Source: Terebella lapidaria
Taxonomy: Eukaryota; Annelida; Polychaeta; Terebellida; Terebellidae
Assembly: GCA_949152475.1 (NCBI GenBank)
Contig: OX424567.1
Location: 18,873,402 to 18,937,401, forward strand
Direction of reading: 5' to 3'
DNA: 64,000 nucleotides
Part shown: one piece after another, positions 50,551 to 63,009 of the stretch
How the letters are laid out: each line of letters starts with the position of its first letter
Numbering within the stretch: the first letter of the stretch is position 1
Program-made: the position numbers and the translations under genes
The notes under the pieces: model-generated
Database searches by the model: none
Told to the model about the DNA's origin: nothing
What the model saw: the letters and a program-made list of their open reading frames with translations, nothing else

Positions 50551-53500
50551 CTGATATGATCAAAGTATATACAAGTGTTATATAACTCACACATAGAGTA
50601 CATGTTATATGTCATGTTTTGTTTTAGAGGTTTTTTCGCTTCACTATTTACTGACCAGGACCCTGTACTGGCTGCCGCTATCCGCCTCTCCTCTCTCAGG
50701 TGGACTCTGTGGCGGCATCAGGATGAGGGATGTGTCCTGTAGCTCTCTGATATCACACTCCCCTTCTCCCACTTGGACTCTGTAGTCATAGATTCTTATT
50801 CCTCGTCTCAACTTCTCACCCTTGATATTGAATAATTGAAAATCAAAGAAAACATCATTGGGAATTCAAGAATATATATGGAAAACAATATAATACAATA
50901 TGAATTGTGGTATAGATTTTTTTTCCATATTTCACCCTACTATACCATAAACCTACTTTATCAGTAAAATCTAAATATAAAAAACAGGAATAATAAAATA
51001 CCTGAATTGTAATCACTTCGCCTTTTTCAAATATCCAAATATTCGTATCATCGCATTCCAAAGTGGGATTCCCGAAAACATCAAGCTTGGAATAAGGATA
51101 TAGATCTTCCCTGGCACTCAGGTTCTTGTAGGCATCAACCCCATCGAGCTTGAAGCCAATGTAAAACTCCAGACTTTGTTCTTTGCCTACAAAATTCACC
51201 CTATCGTCTTCTGTGTATCTTTCCCTAAACATAAAAATGGTGTTTGTTGTTTCCGATACAATCTTTGGTGTGATCTTTAATTCGAGTATTTATCGTCTAT
51301 AAGATATAATGCACCGTTTCCATGTTTTTTGGTGCGTAGATATCCTTGAAAAATAGAACAATGTTTAGGAACTTTGTATCTTAATATGAGCTGGTCATGC
51401 AAAATGTAATTGTTGAGATAGTAACTTACCACAATTCACCTTGTGGGATTTCCATCTCTGGAGTTGTGCAGAAGGCAGTGGTTCTATTTCCAGGATCACA
51501 ATTCTTAAAAAACATGTTTAATACACTACACAAACGAATTCAACGACACTACAAACTGTGCTTGGTTTGAACATATTCGTTCAGCAAGACTATATTTGGA
51601 TCCCTGTTGCCCTGTGATACAAGGCATCAAAGAAATGAAGTAGTTATATTTATATGGCATATAGAAAATGTGTTTTTGATCGATTATTTACTTCGCGGAA
51701 CGTTTCTTGAGTTGAGTTGTAGCTTTTTTCTGTAGCTTTTTTCTTGAGTTGAGTTGTAGCGTTTTCTGCTCCGAGTAGTTTGTAGCTTGCAACCACCGTC
51801 ACCTCGAGTACAGCAGTTGCCACAGAGTCAAGAAAGTCACCAGTCACCGTCAATGTGGTGCCACCACTGAGATATATGACTATATGATAATTCCACCAGA
51901 TCAGAAGCATTTTGATTTGTGTTTGCCTACCTATTTGCGTACTTGTCTACAATCTAGAGTTATGGATTATGAGGACAGTATGTCTTTCTAAATAGATGTT
52001 TGGTCACGTTCCTTTTATATTCCCAAATGTAATAATCATCATCATACATTTGTTTATCATTAAAAATTTATCATTAAAAATACGACAAGCTGAACATTTG
52101 CAACCAGGCAGAAAAAAAAACATCTGATATATTTATTACTGGTGAGTGGCATTGTATGAATTTCATACCATTGAAAACTAGATATATTGGGTTGTATTCG
52201 AAGGAACGGGTCGTTCCTCAATGTTCCCATGCAGAGAACACATGAATGGAAATGCTTGTCATTCTTTGATTATGTCAATGAGCTGAAAGTGCTAAAGATT
52301 TCAAGGTAAAAAAAAACAGGCTTGAGTATGAGGAAATATTTTAGAGAGCACTCTGCTTTAAGTTTGGACCTACATCAGTAGTGTCTCCAGGGGTTCAAGC
52401 CGTGAAATTTCTGGGTTAGGCCTGTATTCAAAAGACCACCCCGTATCCTGTCGTGTTCTGCCAGAAAAGGTCACGGAGATGGACAGTAGCTCCCCAGTGA
52501 GATTGGAGGCAGGATTCTCTGAGACGATGTATTCTTCATTACTGTGAGAACAAACATATTGTTTGAAGCTTGATTGTAACTGTGTTCTTCGAGTCCGTGT
52601 GTATATAGAACGGCATCAGATGATCAACTATGTTCATATTTGATCATTATAGCACAATTTTGTTGAGATGTGCTTACAAGAATAACACATTCCAAACAAC
52701 AGAAACTGATTTTGAAATTTCATAGACTGTTCAGTTTTTGCTCGACAGCTCCGGAATATCTGTGTCAGGCATTGATACTAACAAGAATATAATTTCACAC
52801 TCCATGGATCCAACATGAACACTGGCAGTCGGTTGGATGAAATCTGACCCAGAAATTGTGATCTGGGTACCACCAGCCTGAGGTCCGAACAGCGGGGATA
52901 CATCCGTTATTGTGGGTTCTCGGAAGGTCTCTGCAATTGATCATGAACATAAAAAACAACTTTGAGTTAGTTCTGTAAAAAATCACTGTTTTTGTTTTAA
53001 AAAATCAGCAAATACATAATCTACATCTACAAATACCGCACTCTCGAGAGGATATCATTTCATCCATTACCAATCTCCATAGCACAACTAACATACTTTG
53101 ACATCTGTTCCCAATGTAACCGGCCGGACATTGACAGGAGAACTGGTCAACTTCATCTATACTGCTTCCAATGAAACCGGCCACACACCGACAGGAGAAA
53201 TCGTCGAATGCTTTTACACAAGTACCACCGTTCTGACAGGGGTTTGGGACACATTCATCAATATCTGAAAATATATGAGTGTAAATTAAATGCCCCAAAA
53301 AGTAGCCTTAAAAGACAAATATGTTTGAATATCAAATGTACACAAGTTGTAGGTTTTGTTCGTGTAATTGAATTTAGGAAATGGAACTGGTTAGTCACAT
53401 TTCCACCATCTAGAAGTGCAATATTATCTAAAGGGTAGAGTTGTATCATCACAACAATCTCCAAAGGTCAATTAACATACATTGGCATCTGATACCCATG

Positions 53501-55516
53501 TAACCGGCCACACATCGGCATGAGAACTGGTCGACGCCATTTACACAAGTACCACCGTTCTGACAAGGGTTTGAGACACATTCATTTATATCTGAAAAAA
53601 ATATGAATATAAATTAAATGGCGAAAAAATAATGAAAAGCTCATTGCTATTATCGAAAAAGCATGTATGCCACATCCAAAATACAAGACCATTTTACTTC
53701 AAAGCTCATCTATACAACACTGATGCTACAGGATGGTGGCTTGATAGCCGTGGAATGCAATCCCAAGACAGTTATTGGGAACTATCTACTTTGATATAAA
53801 TTCTGAAAATTTCATAATATATCCAAGATCCCTGGACAATTTTATATAATCAGTGTACGTGGTCACATCCGAGTGATACTGAAAGAAATTAACCCATTAT
53901 GTGTACAACACAGACACCGGAAAAGTTGGGTTCAACGTTATCAAATGAATTCATAGAAATCTCACAAATACACAGTTTTACCAACTATGTGACACATAAT
54001 TCAATATTCATTGCGTTTAGCCCCTACCAACCATGGTGGCTATGTAACATATCCAAGATTTGTTATGTAAACAAGTTTTCAAAATAATTTAATGGATTTC
54101 AAAGAAGGCTCTAATACACATTATTGCTAATGATTGGCACATATTATGGTAATTTTTTATCACTCATAGCGTTTGGGCCCCCTACCAACTATGGTGACTA
54201 TGGAACGCATCCAAAGAATTGTTATTTTGGTAACCAGTTTTGGAAACTGAACACCAACCCAGGTGCTGGCCTACTCACCAACGCAGGTCCCATCACTACA
54301 CAGCCTACACAGCCTACAATAGCGTTTGGGCCCCCTACCAACTATGGTGACTATGGAACGCATCCCAAGAATTGTTATTTTGGTAACCAGTTTTGGAAAC
54401 TGAACACCAACCCAGGTGCTGGCCTACTCACCAACGCAGGTCCCATCACTACACAGCCTACAACCGGGGTCACATATAGTGCACGTGGAATTTTCTTGAT
54501 CTCTCTCTGAATTAGTAGAGTTTTTCGTTCGTTGAAAGAAAACGAATATTATTGTTACTAGCACATGGATGAAACTTCACATTGCAGGGTACCGAAATAA
54601 AAATCAATAAGTCTTACCACATGGACAAGTTAGGCCTGGGTCGTCTGAAAAGGAATTTTTACACATTAGAGGAGCGTTCAACCATGAAAATATATTTTCA
54701 TGCTTTAACCTTGAAATTCATGACTGCAATGCTAATAGACCACTGTGAAAACTCAATTGTTAGAGGATACTGATCACTTGATTTACAAAAACGGATGTTG
54801 CAGGACATACCCATTATTTTAGTTCTAAAAACTGTAAATGGTGCGACATAATATCATGCTGCATAATTTTCCCAATATGAACACATGAATTGTTTGTTAT
54901 CACTGACTGATATACAAACACGAAGATGTGTAGAAATCATGGTGAAATAGAGATGAACAGTGAATCAAAATTGTTAAGGAAATTTCACACGTGTATGCAC
55001 TAATGCACAGGTCATTTGCAGTTCGTCCTACTACATGTTCGAGCATACTGGTACAGAAAATGCTAAAGATGCCATGAATGGGACAACATTTTCATTTTTA
55101 TGTTTACACATAAGCCAAATATTTTACACTTTAGCTAAATATATGATATATGTCATTCAGACTTATAACTCAAAGCAAATAATTATACCCCCACTGGTCG
55201 AAACCACTAAAACAAATAAACAATGAAATCACCACTAAACAAAACAACATTATTAGACACACATCAACTATTTTGGTATGTGTACTGATTGATAACTGAT
55301 AATTATATTGAGGTTTTATGAATATTTTAGCAATAATAAACAAACATCAACGTAGGCCCCTACCAGAAATATTTGATTCCATTTTATCCAATAAAATACA
55401 ATGTTACTGTTTGCGTTCGTCGATTTACAGCAACTGCTTTCAAATGTATGCAATAGTTTGTTCAAAACTATATTTTAGTGCAACACATCGAATATGAGAT
55501 AAAAAAGCATCTGCAC

Positions 55517-55609
<93 letters not shown>

Positions 55610-56911
55610 TAAATATATTTTTTCAAATAAATATTGCCTGTTTTCGAAGGCAGTTGCTTTAAATTTTAACATTGCTTATAGTATTACAATGTACAAAAAG
55701 AAAACTATTTTATATTACCTGTCGGACAGTCTGTTCCCCCTGGCAAGTCTGAAAAGTCATGATTGGCACAATGAGTATGTATAGTATGGTCAGATACATT
55801 GCCGTTGTTGTGTCTGTTGTTAGCCAGCGCATCGCGCTGTTCTTCTAAGTTTGGGTAAAAACAGACCCACGGAGGGTAGGCATGGGCGGCCCCGGTCCTG
55901 TTATCGTTTGTTTCGAATATAGTAATTTCAACAAATGGATCACTGCAGTTTCAAAAATAATATTTGATTGTTTCAATGAGGTTTAAACTTTAATTTTGTG
56001 AATAAACGCAAATATTTTGAGAGTTTTGCGATATTTTCGGATGGTTCACCGTGAAACATACGCATACAGTTGCGCAACAAAAATATTGAGCTAAATTTCT
56101 GATGTTAGCAGGACAATTACGAAATATAGCCAACTTTTATAGTTTCCAACATAAAAGTGATGAAGTGTGATGAAAGAATGTTTTTTACACCAAAATAGAC
56201 GCCATAAACTATAAATTTGATCCAAAACAATGGGCAACATTGAAACCGTTGATCTATAGATATGTTCTTCTGTGTTTTATTATATGGAAATAATGAGCAA
56301 TTTATTCCATTAAATTAAGGTTATTAATCACACAAACTTTCCCACCCCCACATATTTTCGCTGGTCGCAAAAATATTTCTTTCCACTGTAGGTTACTTGT
56401 TCCCCTTTTATATCTCTAACCTCAGAGCTATATCACTGACCATTATTGAATAATTTATTTAACCCCTCAATATTTCAAGACCCACGCATCAGCACAGTAC
56501 ATGAGGCACTCTCCTTGTAGCCACCAGGTTGCATTACAAAGTCCTCAGTAACTGAGTGACAATAAAAATACAACGAACCATACACATGGAATCATTCTCA
56601 AGCCTCTCACTGACCCCATATCAAAAGAATATAGTGGCTAGAACATACATGTGTTGCACCATGACATATTGGGGTTACACATGTATTTACACTCCAATCA
56701 TGGCACTCGAATGGTGATGCTCGAATGATGATTTATAATAGGTCTAATGATGAGAGGTATAATAACGAAGTATATATTAAAGAGGTATACCTCTGTACTG
56801 TAGGGTCGCCGATCCCTCACACACGTTTGATTTTATTAAGTATTCACCACTTACTGGAGCTTATTTATCACTTACCTACTGCATCAGCAATAACTATCAG
56901 CACGGAAATAC
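49978..56911 (-). CDS. Gene B: short EGF/IPT single-pass receptor, paralogue of gene A
   Basis: This entry spans the split gene; exons follow separately. Twelve coding exons join in consistent phases (1898 nt traced, about 633 aa) and need one more upstream exon ending in phase 1, which I did not find. Order: leader core, two micro-exons, one EGF, one hybrid EGF exon, the same six stalk exons as gene A (148, 168, 175, 74, 223, 165 nt against 148, 168, 139, 74, 223, 165), and a last exon with transmembrane helix and a short tail. FN3, sushi and most EGFs of gene A are absent. It points the same way as gene A and lies upstream of it, so the two are tandem duplicates. The likely role is a surface receptor with the same signalling tail type but a much shorter reach. 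Confidence 0.85.
50656..50820 (-). CDS. Gene B exon: last IPT-like stalk region
   Basis: Phase 0-0, 165 nt, same length and donor (gtcagt) as gene A 3540-3704. It includes [19 protein letters not shown], the conserved Cys, and LMPPQ. Confidence 0.85.
51002..51224 (-). CDS. Gene B exon: plexin-like inter-IPT segment
   Basis: Phase 2-0, 223 nt. It contains [20 protein letters not shown] and a VITIQ end, matching gene A 3804-4026 closely. Confidence 0.85.
51430..51503 (-). CDS. Gene B exon: end of IPT domain
   Basis: Phase 0-2, 74 nt: [20 protein letters not shown]. It matches gene A 4352-4425. Confidence 0.85.
51692..51866 (-). CDS. Gene B exon: IPT/TIG domain core with 36-nt extension
   Basis: Phase 2-0, 175 nt: [20 protein letters not shown], then a segment with [17 protein letters not shown]. 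It is 36 nt longer than the gene A exon because a short piece ('cttgagttgagttgtagc') is duplicated in frame. Confidence 0.85.
52374..52541 (-). CDS. Gene B exon: stalk between IPT domains
   Basis: Phase 2-2, 168 nt, including [20 protein letters not shown] and a YRPNPEIS region. It matches gene A 4959-5126. Confidence 0.85.
52783..52930 (-). CDS. Gene B exon: first IPT/TIG domain
   Basis: Phase 1-2, 148 nt: [20 protein letters not shown] then [16 protein letters not shown]. It matches gene A 5700-5847. The donor is gttagt. Confidence 0.88.
53097..53264 (-). CDS. Gene B exon: hybrid one-and-a-half EGF
   Basis: Phase 1-1 exon of 168 nt. It begins as a normal EGF ([16 protein letters not shown], then [12 protein letters not shown]) but before the sixth Cys it switches to [20 protein letters not shown] and ends in C. 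The first unit lacks its last Cys and the second lacks its first three, giving eight cysteines in all. Confidence 0.88.
53481..53591 (-). CDS. Gene B exon: EGF repeat 1
   Basis: Phase 1-1, 111 nt: [19 protein letters not shown], then [16 protein letters not shown]. Calcium-binding type. Confidence 0.9.
53990..54465 (+). repeat. Tandem repeat of about 150 bp, two near-identical copies and one decayed
   Basis: Copies at about 54168-54315 and 54320-54465 are almost identical ('gcgtttgggccccctaccaa' starts each). A decayed copy is at about 53998-54080 ('gcgtttagcccctaccaacc'). The plus strand stays open across both good copies, reading [20 protein letters not shown] each time, but no start or splice context supports a gene. 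Confidence 0.8.
54618..54644 (-). CDS. Gene B micro-exon 2
   Basis: Phase 1-1, 27 nt, encoding DPGLTCPC with split codons at both ends. The donor gtaag and acceptor tttcag are good. It resembles the D.P.C end of the gene A linker exon. Confidence 0.65.
55518..55602. repeat. (TA)n microsatellite
   Basis: About 42 uninterrupted TA dinucleotides. Confidence 0.95.
55719..55748 (-). CDS. Gene B micro-exon 1
   Basis: Phase 1-1, 30 nt, encoding LPGGTDCPT. Acceptor tttcag and donor gtaat. Its sequence and phase parallel micro-exon 2. Confidence 0.6.
56876..56911 (-). CDS. Gene B exon: hydrophobic core of signal peptide
   Basis: Phase 1-1, 36 nt, acceptor ttacag and donor gtaagt. It encodes [11 protein letters not shown], the counterpart of gene A exon 2 (VIILAGSVDARG). 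The exon with the start codon must lie upstream. Confidence 0.65.
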
Positions 56912-58099
56912 CTGTAAGAATAGAGCCGTCATATTTTTACACTGTGCATTATATGTCAAATTCCACAATGTATGTCCACATAACTTGCAAATAGACAACA
57001 AATTGTATTTTAAGAGAAAATATCTCTTTAATTCAGGGGTTTCAGGACAATATAAAATTTCTTTCATTATCTCTGAGTGAGAAGTAAACAAAAATATATT
57101 AACTTTACCACTGATGCGTGAGAGTACTTCGGGTCACAAAGCGATATTAAACCCAACCTGAATGTAGTTTGCACCCCCCCCCCCCGTCCTTCCAAGAAAA
57201 ATAATCTGATAAGTCATGACATTAGAACTTATCGACGGCCGTTTTGGTATGCAAACGTTTAGATGCCTACTTCAAATGAGGATTTTCTTCGTCCTTGACA
57301 CAAAATCTCTCGAATTGATGGCAAAATATGAATATTCCACAGATATATAATGCATAAATCGATGCGTTAGGTTTGAGAAAATTACGCAAAATGCTAAAAT
57401 TATCGGAAAACATCAGAAAGCCTTTTTATTATCAGAAAGCCTTTCTATTTCAAAGTGGTCTTTCAAATTGTCCAGTAGGCATGGTTTTGGCTATATCATG
57501 ATATCAAATGCAGATACTCCTCATAGTTTCCAATATTTTAAGGATATTTTATTGAGGTTCCACATCAGTTTAGCAGGTGTATCTGTTTCATTGAGTTCAA
57601 AATAAATGTTTACTTATCAGGAATATGACTGAAGTAGGGCTATGTTTTTCGTCATAATATACGGGAATGAATTGGAATCATGTGGGGGAGGATTAGGTTG
57701 CAATTTTCTTTTTTTTTCCTTTGGTAACAATGTGTAACATATTACCAGCTGTCGTGGTGCTGGTGATGTGCGTGAGCTCTAATGTCGACTCTCGCAGTTG
57801 GCTGCATTTTCTTGTCTCAAATCTACCACTAATTGTGTTAATATAACACTATCTCTGGAATCGTTTAAGTGGGCTAGCATTTTGACAGAAATCCTTATTT
57901 TGGGTGTCAGGCGAAAACGGACGTCAATAGGTTTGCACAATACCTCCTTCGAAACCTGTGTTGAAACGTGCTATTTGAACTAAAACTCATTTTATACTGA
58001 GTTTTAGAACATTGATTCAAATTGAATGCATTCCTATTTATTTTCAAACTAGACGTCAAGGCCTAAAGGGTCATTGGGGGCATTTAGACCGAAATTTAT
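56912..58099. other. No recognised gene; should hold or precede gene B exon 1
   Basis: No small exon with ATG, hydrophobic start and a phase-1 donor could be picked with confidence. A C run occurs near 57175. Confidence 0.4.
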
Positions 58100-59800
58100 A
58101 TTTACACTATCTCCACCATTAGTGAGGCAAGACGTGTTAGCCTACGACTATGAGTTCAATGCACTATGGTGCACTGCTTCCTAGATATTGGCAAAGATAA
58201 CGATTCAGCAAAAAAACATTCAGGCCGAAGCTAAAGATCAATGCTGATGCCGAAGTCAAAAGGAGATATTTGTGGTCTGAATGTGGTTTGTCATTCCAAA
58301 AATAAAAAGGTATGTATTGCTCAATGGTGCACCATTTTCAATTTGCCAAGGATAAGGAGTCTGAAAATAACGTTCGTTTCGTATTAATAACAACATAGAC
58401 ATAGAATGACGATGCAATGCCAACTAATACTCAGTGACCTTGAGCTTGCGTCCAGATGAAGAGGGGTACTTTATTTCCGGTTTGGCGTTTTCATGGAAAA
58501 ATTAGTCGTCAAAATACCACAAATGCTGTACGTGACATGATCATTCAGAGGACCTTCAAGCTTGAACAATAGAAATACGACGTTCTATCACACACTATAA
58601 ACTACAATGCTCCAGGACTCCAAAAGGTGTGAAAACCTTTTCTGTATTACCCTACTTCAACTTAATCTGTATCACTCGCTGAGCCACATCGGACCGAAAC
58701 TACTTTTTACTGCGGATTACGTGAAGACCTTCATTACGTAACAGAACAATGTGATGTCATGTGAAAACGATACTAGCAAACACATTTGCATGATTTTATA
58801 TATATAAACGTTGACAACAGAAGTGAAACACCTCTCTTCCTGCGACCTTTTTTGGCCTCATGGCCAATAACTAAAAACAGAGAGAGTGATCAGAGTTGGC
58901 AGTCCATCTATATTCTATGTTTATGGTTCAAAAGTTTACAACAAAAATGAAATTGCTGACTCAGCACATAACATTTTTGGCCCACGGTTAAGATCACACA
59001 ACATACCCTAAACATGTTTGTCCATGGTCACGAGTTCGAGAATAACGTCCGATTCGGTCTACGATGCACTGTTTCCGAGATTTCAACGAAAATAAAAAAA
59101 ATGGCGACTTGGCAGAACAATTTCAGGCCAAGGTTAAACTTCACTGAATGTACCCCAGAGATATTTGTGCAGGGCTAGGAGTCCGAAACTGACGTTCATT
59201 TCGCTCTATGAAGTATGGCTTCCAAGATATCGATGAAAATGAAAATGCTGACTCAGCGGGCAAAGTTCACGCCGAGGCAATTTTCACCCAACATATCCCT
59301 CAAACATTTTTGTCTAGCGTGAAGAATTAATGTCAGTTTCGCTCTACGAGACACTGTTTTCGAGAGATCGCGAGAACAGAAAGTTCCGATTCAGCAGAAA
59401 CATTCTAGATCGAGGTCAAACATCACCCAATATATCTCTTAGACATGTTTGTCCAGTGCAACAAGTTTCGCTCTACGACACACCACCATAATGAATTAAA
59501 TGGCGACTCAGCGGAAAAAACTTTAGTATGAGGTCAAATGTAAGTATCAATCCACTGCAACCATTACAGCTAACTTTTGATGATACCAATAACAAACGTA
59601 AAATACAGCATTTTGCAGTAGAAACAAAGCCCGACCGAATATTTTTTAAAGTTCGCTCAACAAACCTCTTAGACAAGTTTGTCCAGTGCGAGGAGTCTGA
59701 AAACAGCATCCAATTACGGCTCACTGTTTATGAGATATGCAAGAAAATCAAAATGAAGATTCATAATATATATTTGATCATGTACACAAATCCCTAGCTC
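58100..59800. repeat. Degenerate tandem repeat of about 150 bp
   Basis: Phrases such as 'catgtttgtcca', 'cgctctacga.acactgtt', 'gagatat.ga.gaaaatgaaa' and 'gactcagcgg' recur in fixed order. The first phrase is seen near 59012, 59161, 59309, 59444 and 59675, with older copies to the left. Confidence 0.7.
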
Positions 59801-61430
59801 TACGTTTCTGGGATATGCAGTTAGCTTTAATGCTTCCGAGATCTGGGTATATCACTATATCAACATATGCGTCAACTGCTGATAAACATTTTTTTAGTTA
59901 TCATCTGGAAACCATTTGACAGAAAATTCATCCTAGTGGACTTAACAGAGCTCGGAGCCGGCTCCAAAACAAAAACTTCATATGTGTAATACCTCTGAAA
60001 AATCCTCTGAGATTCAACAAGGCCTTTTTTAGTTATCCTCGGACAACCAAAAAATTTAACAAAAAAAAAAAAACGAAAATAAAAAGTATGGCAGAACCAT
60101 ACTACATGTAAGGATATTTCGTGCCGAATTAACCTAACTAAACACTAATCATCATATGAGTGATTTTTAAAACATGCCCCATTCAGAATATGTTCATATT
60201 AGAATATGTACAAGTGTATACATCAATACGACGTACCTGAAATAACCAAAAATCTGATCGGATTCCCCTGTAATTAAAAAAAAATACACTTGACTTACGC
60301 AACAAAATGTGAATACACCAATACAGAGCGTTTTAACATAACATAATACAGTTTGTGATGTACATCTTTTTGAAACTATCAACAAGCATGCCACATGAGT
60401 TGACAAAATGAAAAGTTCTTTGATAATATATATATAAAAAACATTTATATAATCCAACTTATTGATTTATTCGTTTCACTGACCAATATTCCCATGACTG
60501 CCGGTAGTGTCCTGCTTTCTTCGTCAGTTTCTCCAGCATGATGCCGCGCAGGAACACTCACGTATATTAGTGTACCTTCAGGCAAAAAAAAATTGTATTT
60601 ACCGAAGTCGTACTTCCTCTTCTAAAAGTCTTTGTACGAGTTCACCGAATGCCACCCGAAGGGTTTACAAATAATGCGACGTCTCTCCAAATGAGGTTTT
60701 CCTTGAAGTTGATCCAATACATATTTTAGTATCAAATGAATATGGTCTGTCAATTTGGCGATGTTCCAAGTAATTTTGGCAAGAAACAGAGGTTAACAGC
60801 TCGTCAGTATGTCATCACCCAAAGCGAATAGCCCCGTAAGATCTCCGTCGCTCTCCGTCTTCCGGGTGGGGGTATGTCAGATAAATCTCTAGCTTATTGG
60901 ACGGTGAGCTAAACATTGCAAGCTAGAGGGTCAGAGATTTTAAACCTTCCCCTTCACAAATGATGTGAATTGACCACAGAGGAATAATAGAACACACATA
61001 GTCATGATTTTCTTTTGTGATTTTCCAATTTCGACTTGTTTCTCGACCATGACATGAATTCTTGATGCTGACCTCCCAAGTCTCTTAAACCTATGCTTCA
61101 TTCTTTGAGTATCGCATGAGAAAAGTAGCCTAATGGCTAAGGAAGATTACCGGAGACGTCTTTAGTGTTAACCAATAGATTTATTTACCAAAATTGCCGT
61201 TTTGACGTTTCGTGGTCATTGAAAGTCAATTTCAAGGTCACCTGTAAATTTGCCATATATGACTTCCCATTTAAATTTGCCAATATTTAGGTTCTATCTT
61301 GAAGTGTTCAAGAAATTTACTCGTTACAGCTCCTAGTATGAAGGAGAAAGAGGATGACATTTTCAGGGAAAAAGTGCCAATAACAATGGCAACAAAATTG
61401 TTTTAACTGAAAATGGTTGGAAACAAATAG
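59801..61430. other. Intergenic, nothing recognised
   Basis: AT-rich DNA with A homopolymers and no domain pattern in any frame. Confidence 0.5.
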
Positions 61431-61805
61431 TGACTCGATTTGCGAACAAAAAAATGCTTTCACTGACCCGTCGAAAAAAATCACAATGGCCGCCATGCGC
61501 ATGTCGGCGATTCGAGGGCAACGAAACTTATACAAATCACAGATGTCCATGTGAGGAGTCTTACGCATCAATTACAAAAAAAACAAGATTTTGATAAGAT
61601 AGCTGCTGAAGTCCAAAATTGGGCGTCTTGCATGCGAAATAACGTATGCATGGTCATTTTATTACATACCATATAGTGACTCGATTTGGGAGAAAAAAAT
61701 GTTTTCACTGACCCGTTGAAAAAAATCACAATGGCCGCCATGCGCCTGTCGGCGATTCAAAGGCAACGAAACTGAATATGCAAATCTCAGATGTCCATGT
61801 GAGGA
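61431..61805 (+). repeat. Direct repeat of about 130 bp, two copies
   Basis: 'tagtgactcgattt' begins each copy (about 61431 and 61675). Both contain 'aaatcacaatggccgccatg', 'gtcggcgattc' and 'cagatgtccatgtgagga'. Similar words occur at 14910. Confidence 0.8.
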
Positions 61806-63009
61806 CAATAGATTAAATCTAATCTATTACCACCAATAGTCATATAATAATGTGCTTGTCTAGAGGTTTTCAACCATGAATGAATATGCACGATTGTTCG
61901 TGTTTTGGATCATTATTCGTACCTCTATTTTTATTTCACCAATTTTTTTGATTGGTTTACACGAATATCGTGCTTTGTGATTGCTATACATGATTACAGC
62001 AGAATAAAATTCAAAAGAAAATACTTCTCAATGGAGTTCAAGTCCACTTGTTTAACTTGTCAAAAATCATTTTTTCAGAGCGAAGTGCTGTTCATTCGGG
62101 TATATGTTCATAATAACGGAATAGCTGGTGAGCGAGCACTGTTTACATGGTTTAGATGACCTATTTTCCTTGCAAAAATAATATGTCTCACTAACACCAT
62201 CGACTAAGTGTGTGTTGACGAACTGACTGCATGTTTAGCATATACTGATTGGAAACTCGATGAACAAAGTCTTCACTTCTGGGATTACATCAATGCAAAA
62301 CCATGTTTGTCGAATGTGCCCCATCGATGGATGAAATTATTTGTGCCAGTGTGAACATCTTTGCTACTTTGTGAAAAAAATATACTTAACTGCTAGCCTT
62401 TTGGCTGACAAATAATTTCCCTGGCAAAAAATCGGTATTCTTTTCAAAAGATGCGTGGACCCATGTGAGATGTTATGGTCAAGTTGGGGAGGTTCTTTAG
62501 AAGCCGAAAATTTTCAAAGTATTGGTTCACTGCATAACCTAGGTATAAGGTAAATCACAAGCCTGACGAGGGTCTCTCCCAGTAGTAACCGAGTGCTCGA
62601 AGATCACGGAACCACTATTGGCGAGATACCCGCCTTATGCAGGAGGTTCCTATTAGCAGGAATAAGCACCTGCTTGTGACTCGACAGTAATCAGTTAACA
62701 ACAAAAGAAACGGCCCCCAACCATGCACTAACTTTGAATAATGTCTCCATGTAGATCTGCTATACGATTAACACATCATATGCTGGCTAGGAAATATTTA
62801 GATTCACAAGTATGAAATCTTGAGCATATTTTTTGTACAGAATAACGATCCTTGCACGAATATTGAACATAATGTATGGTGCATAATTCTCAGAAACCTT
62901 GCGAAGTTCATGAGATCAGCATACAAATTCAAATCCTGGTCGAGAATAATGTGAAAATCGAAAAAATCAGAACTACATATCCATGATTAATTTTTGGTTC
63001 CGATTTTCA

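Noticed and set aside
55719-55830. Continuous minus-strand frame from ATGs near 55790 giving a hydrophobic leader running into micro-exon 1
   Set aside because: It would end in phase 0 at the donor, while the following exons need phase 1. The acceptor model fits the whole gene.
60470-60545. Minus-strand ATG near 60495 as exon 1 of gene B
   Set aside because: Its only nearby donor would leave phase 0, and the peptide is not a convincing leader.
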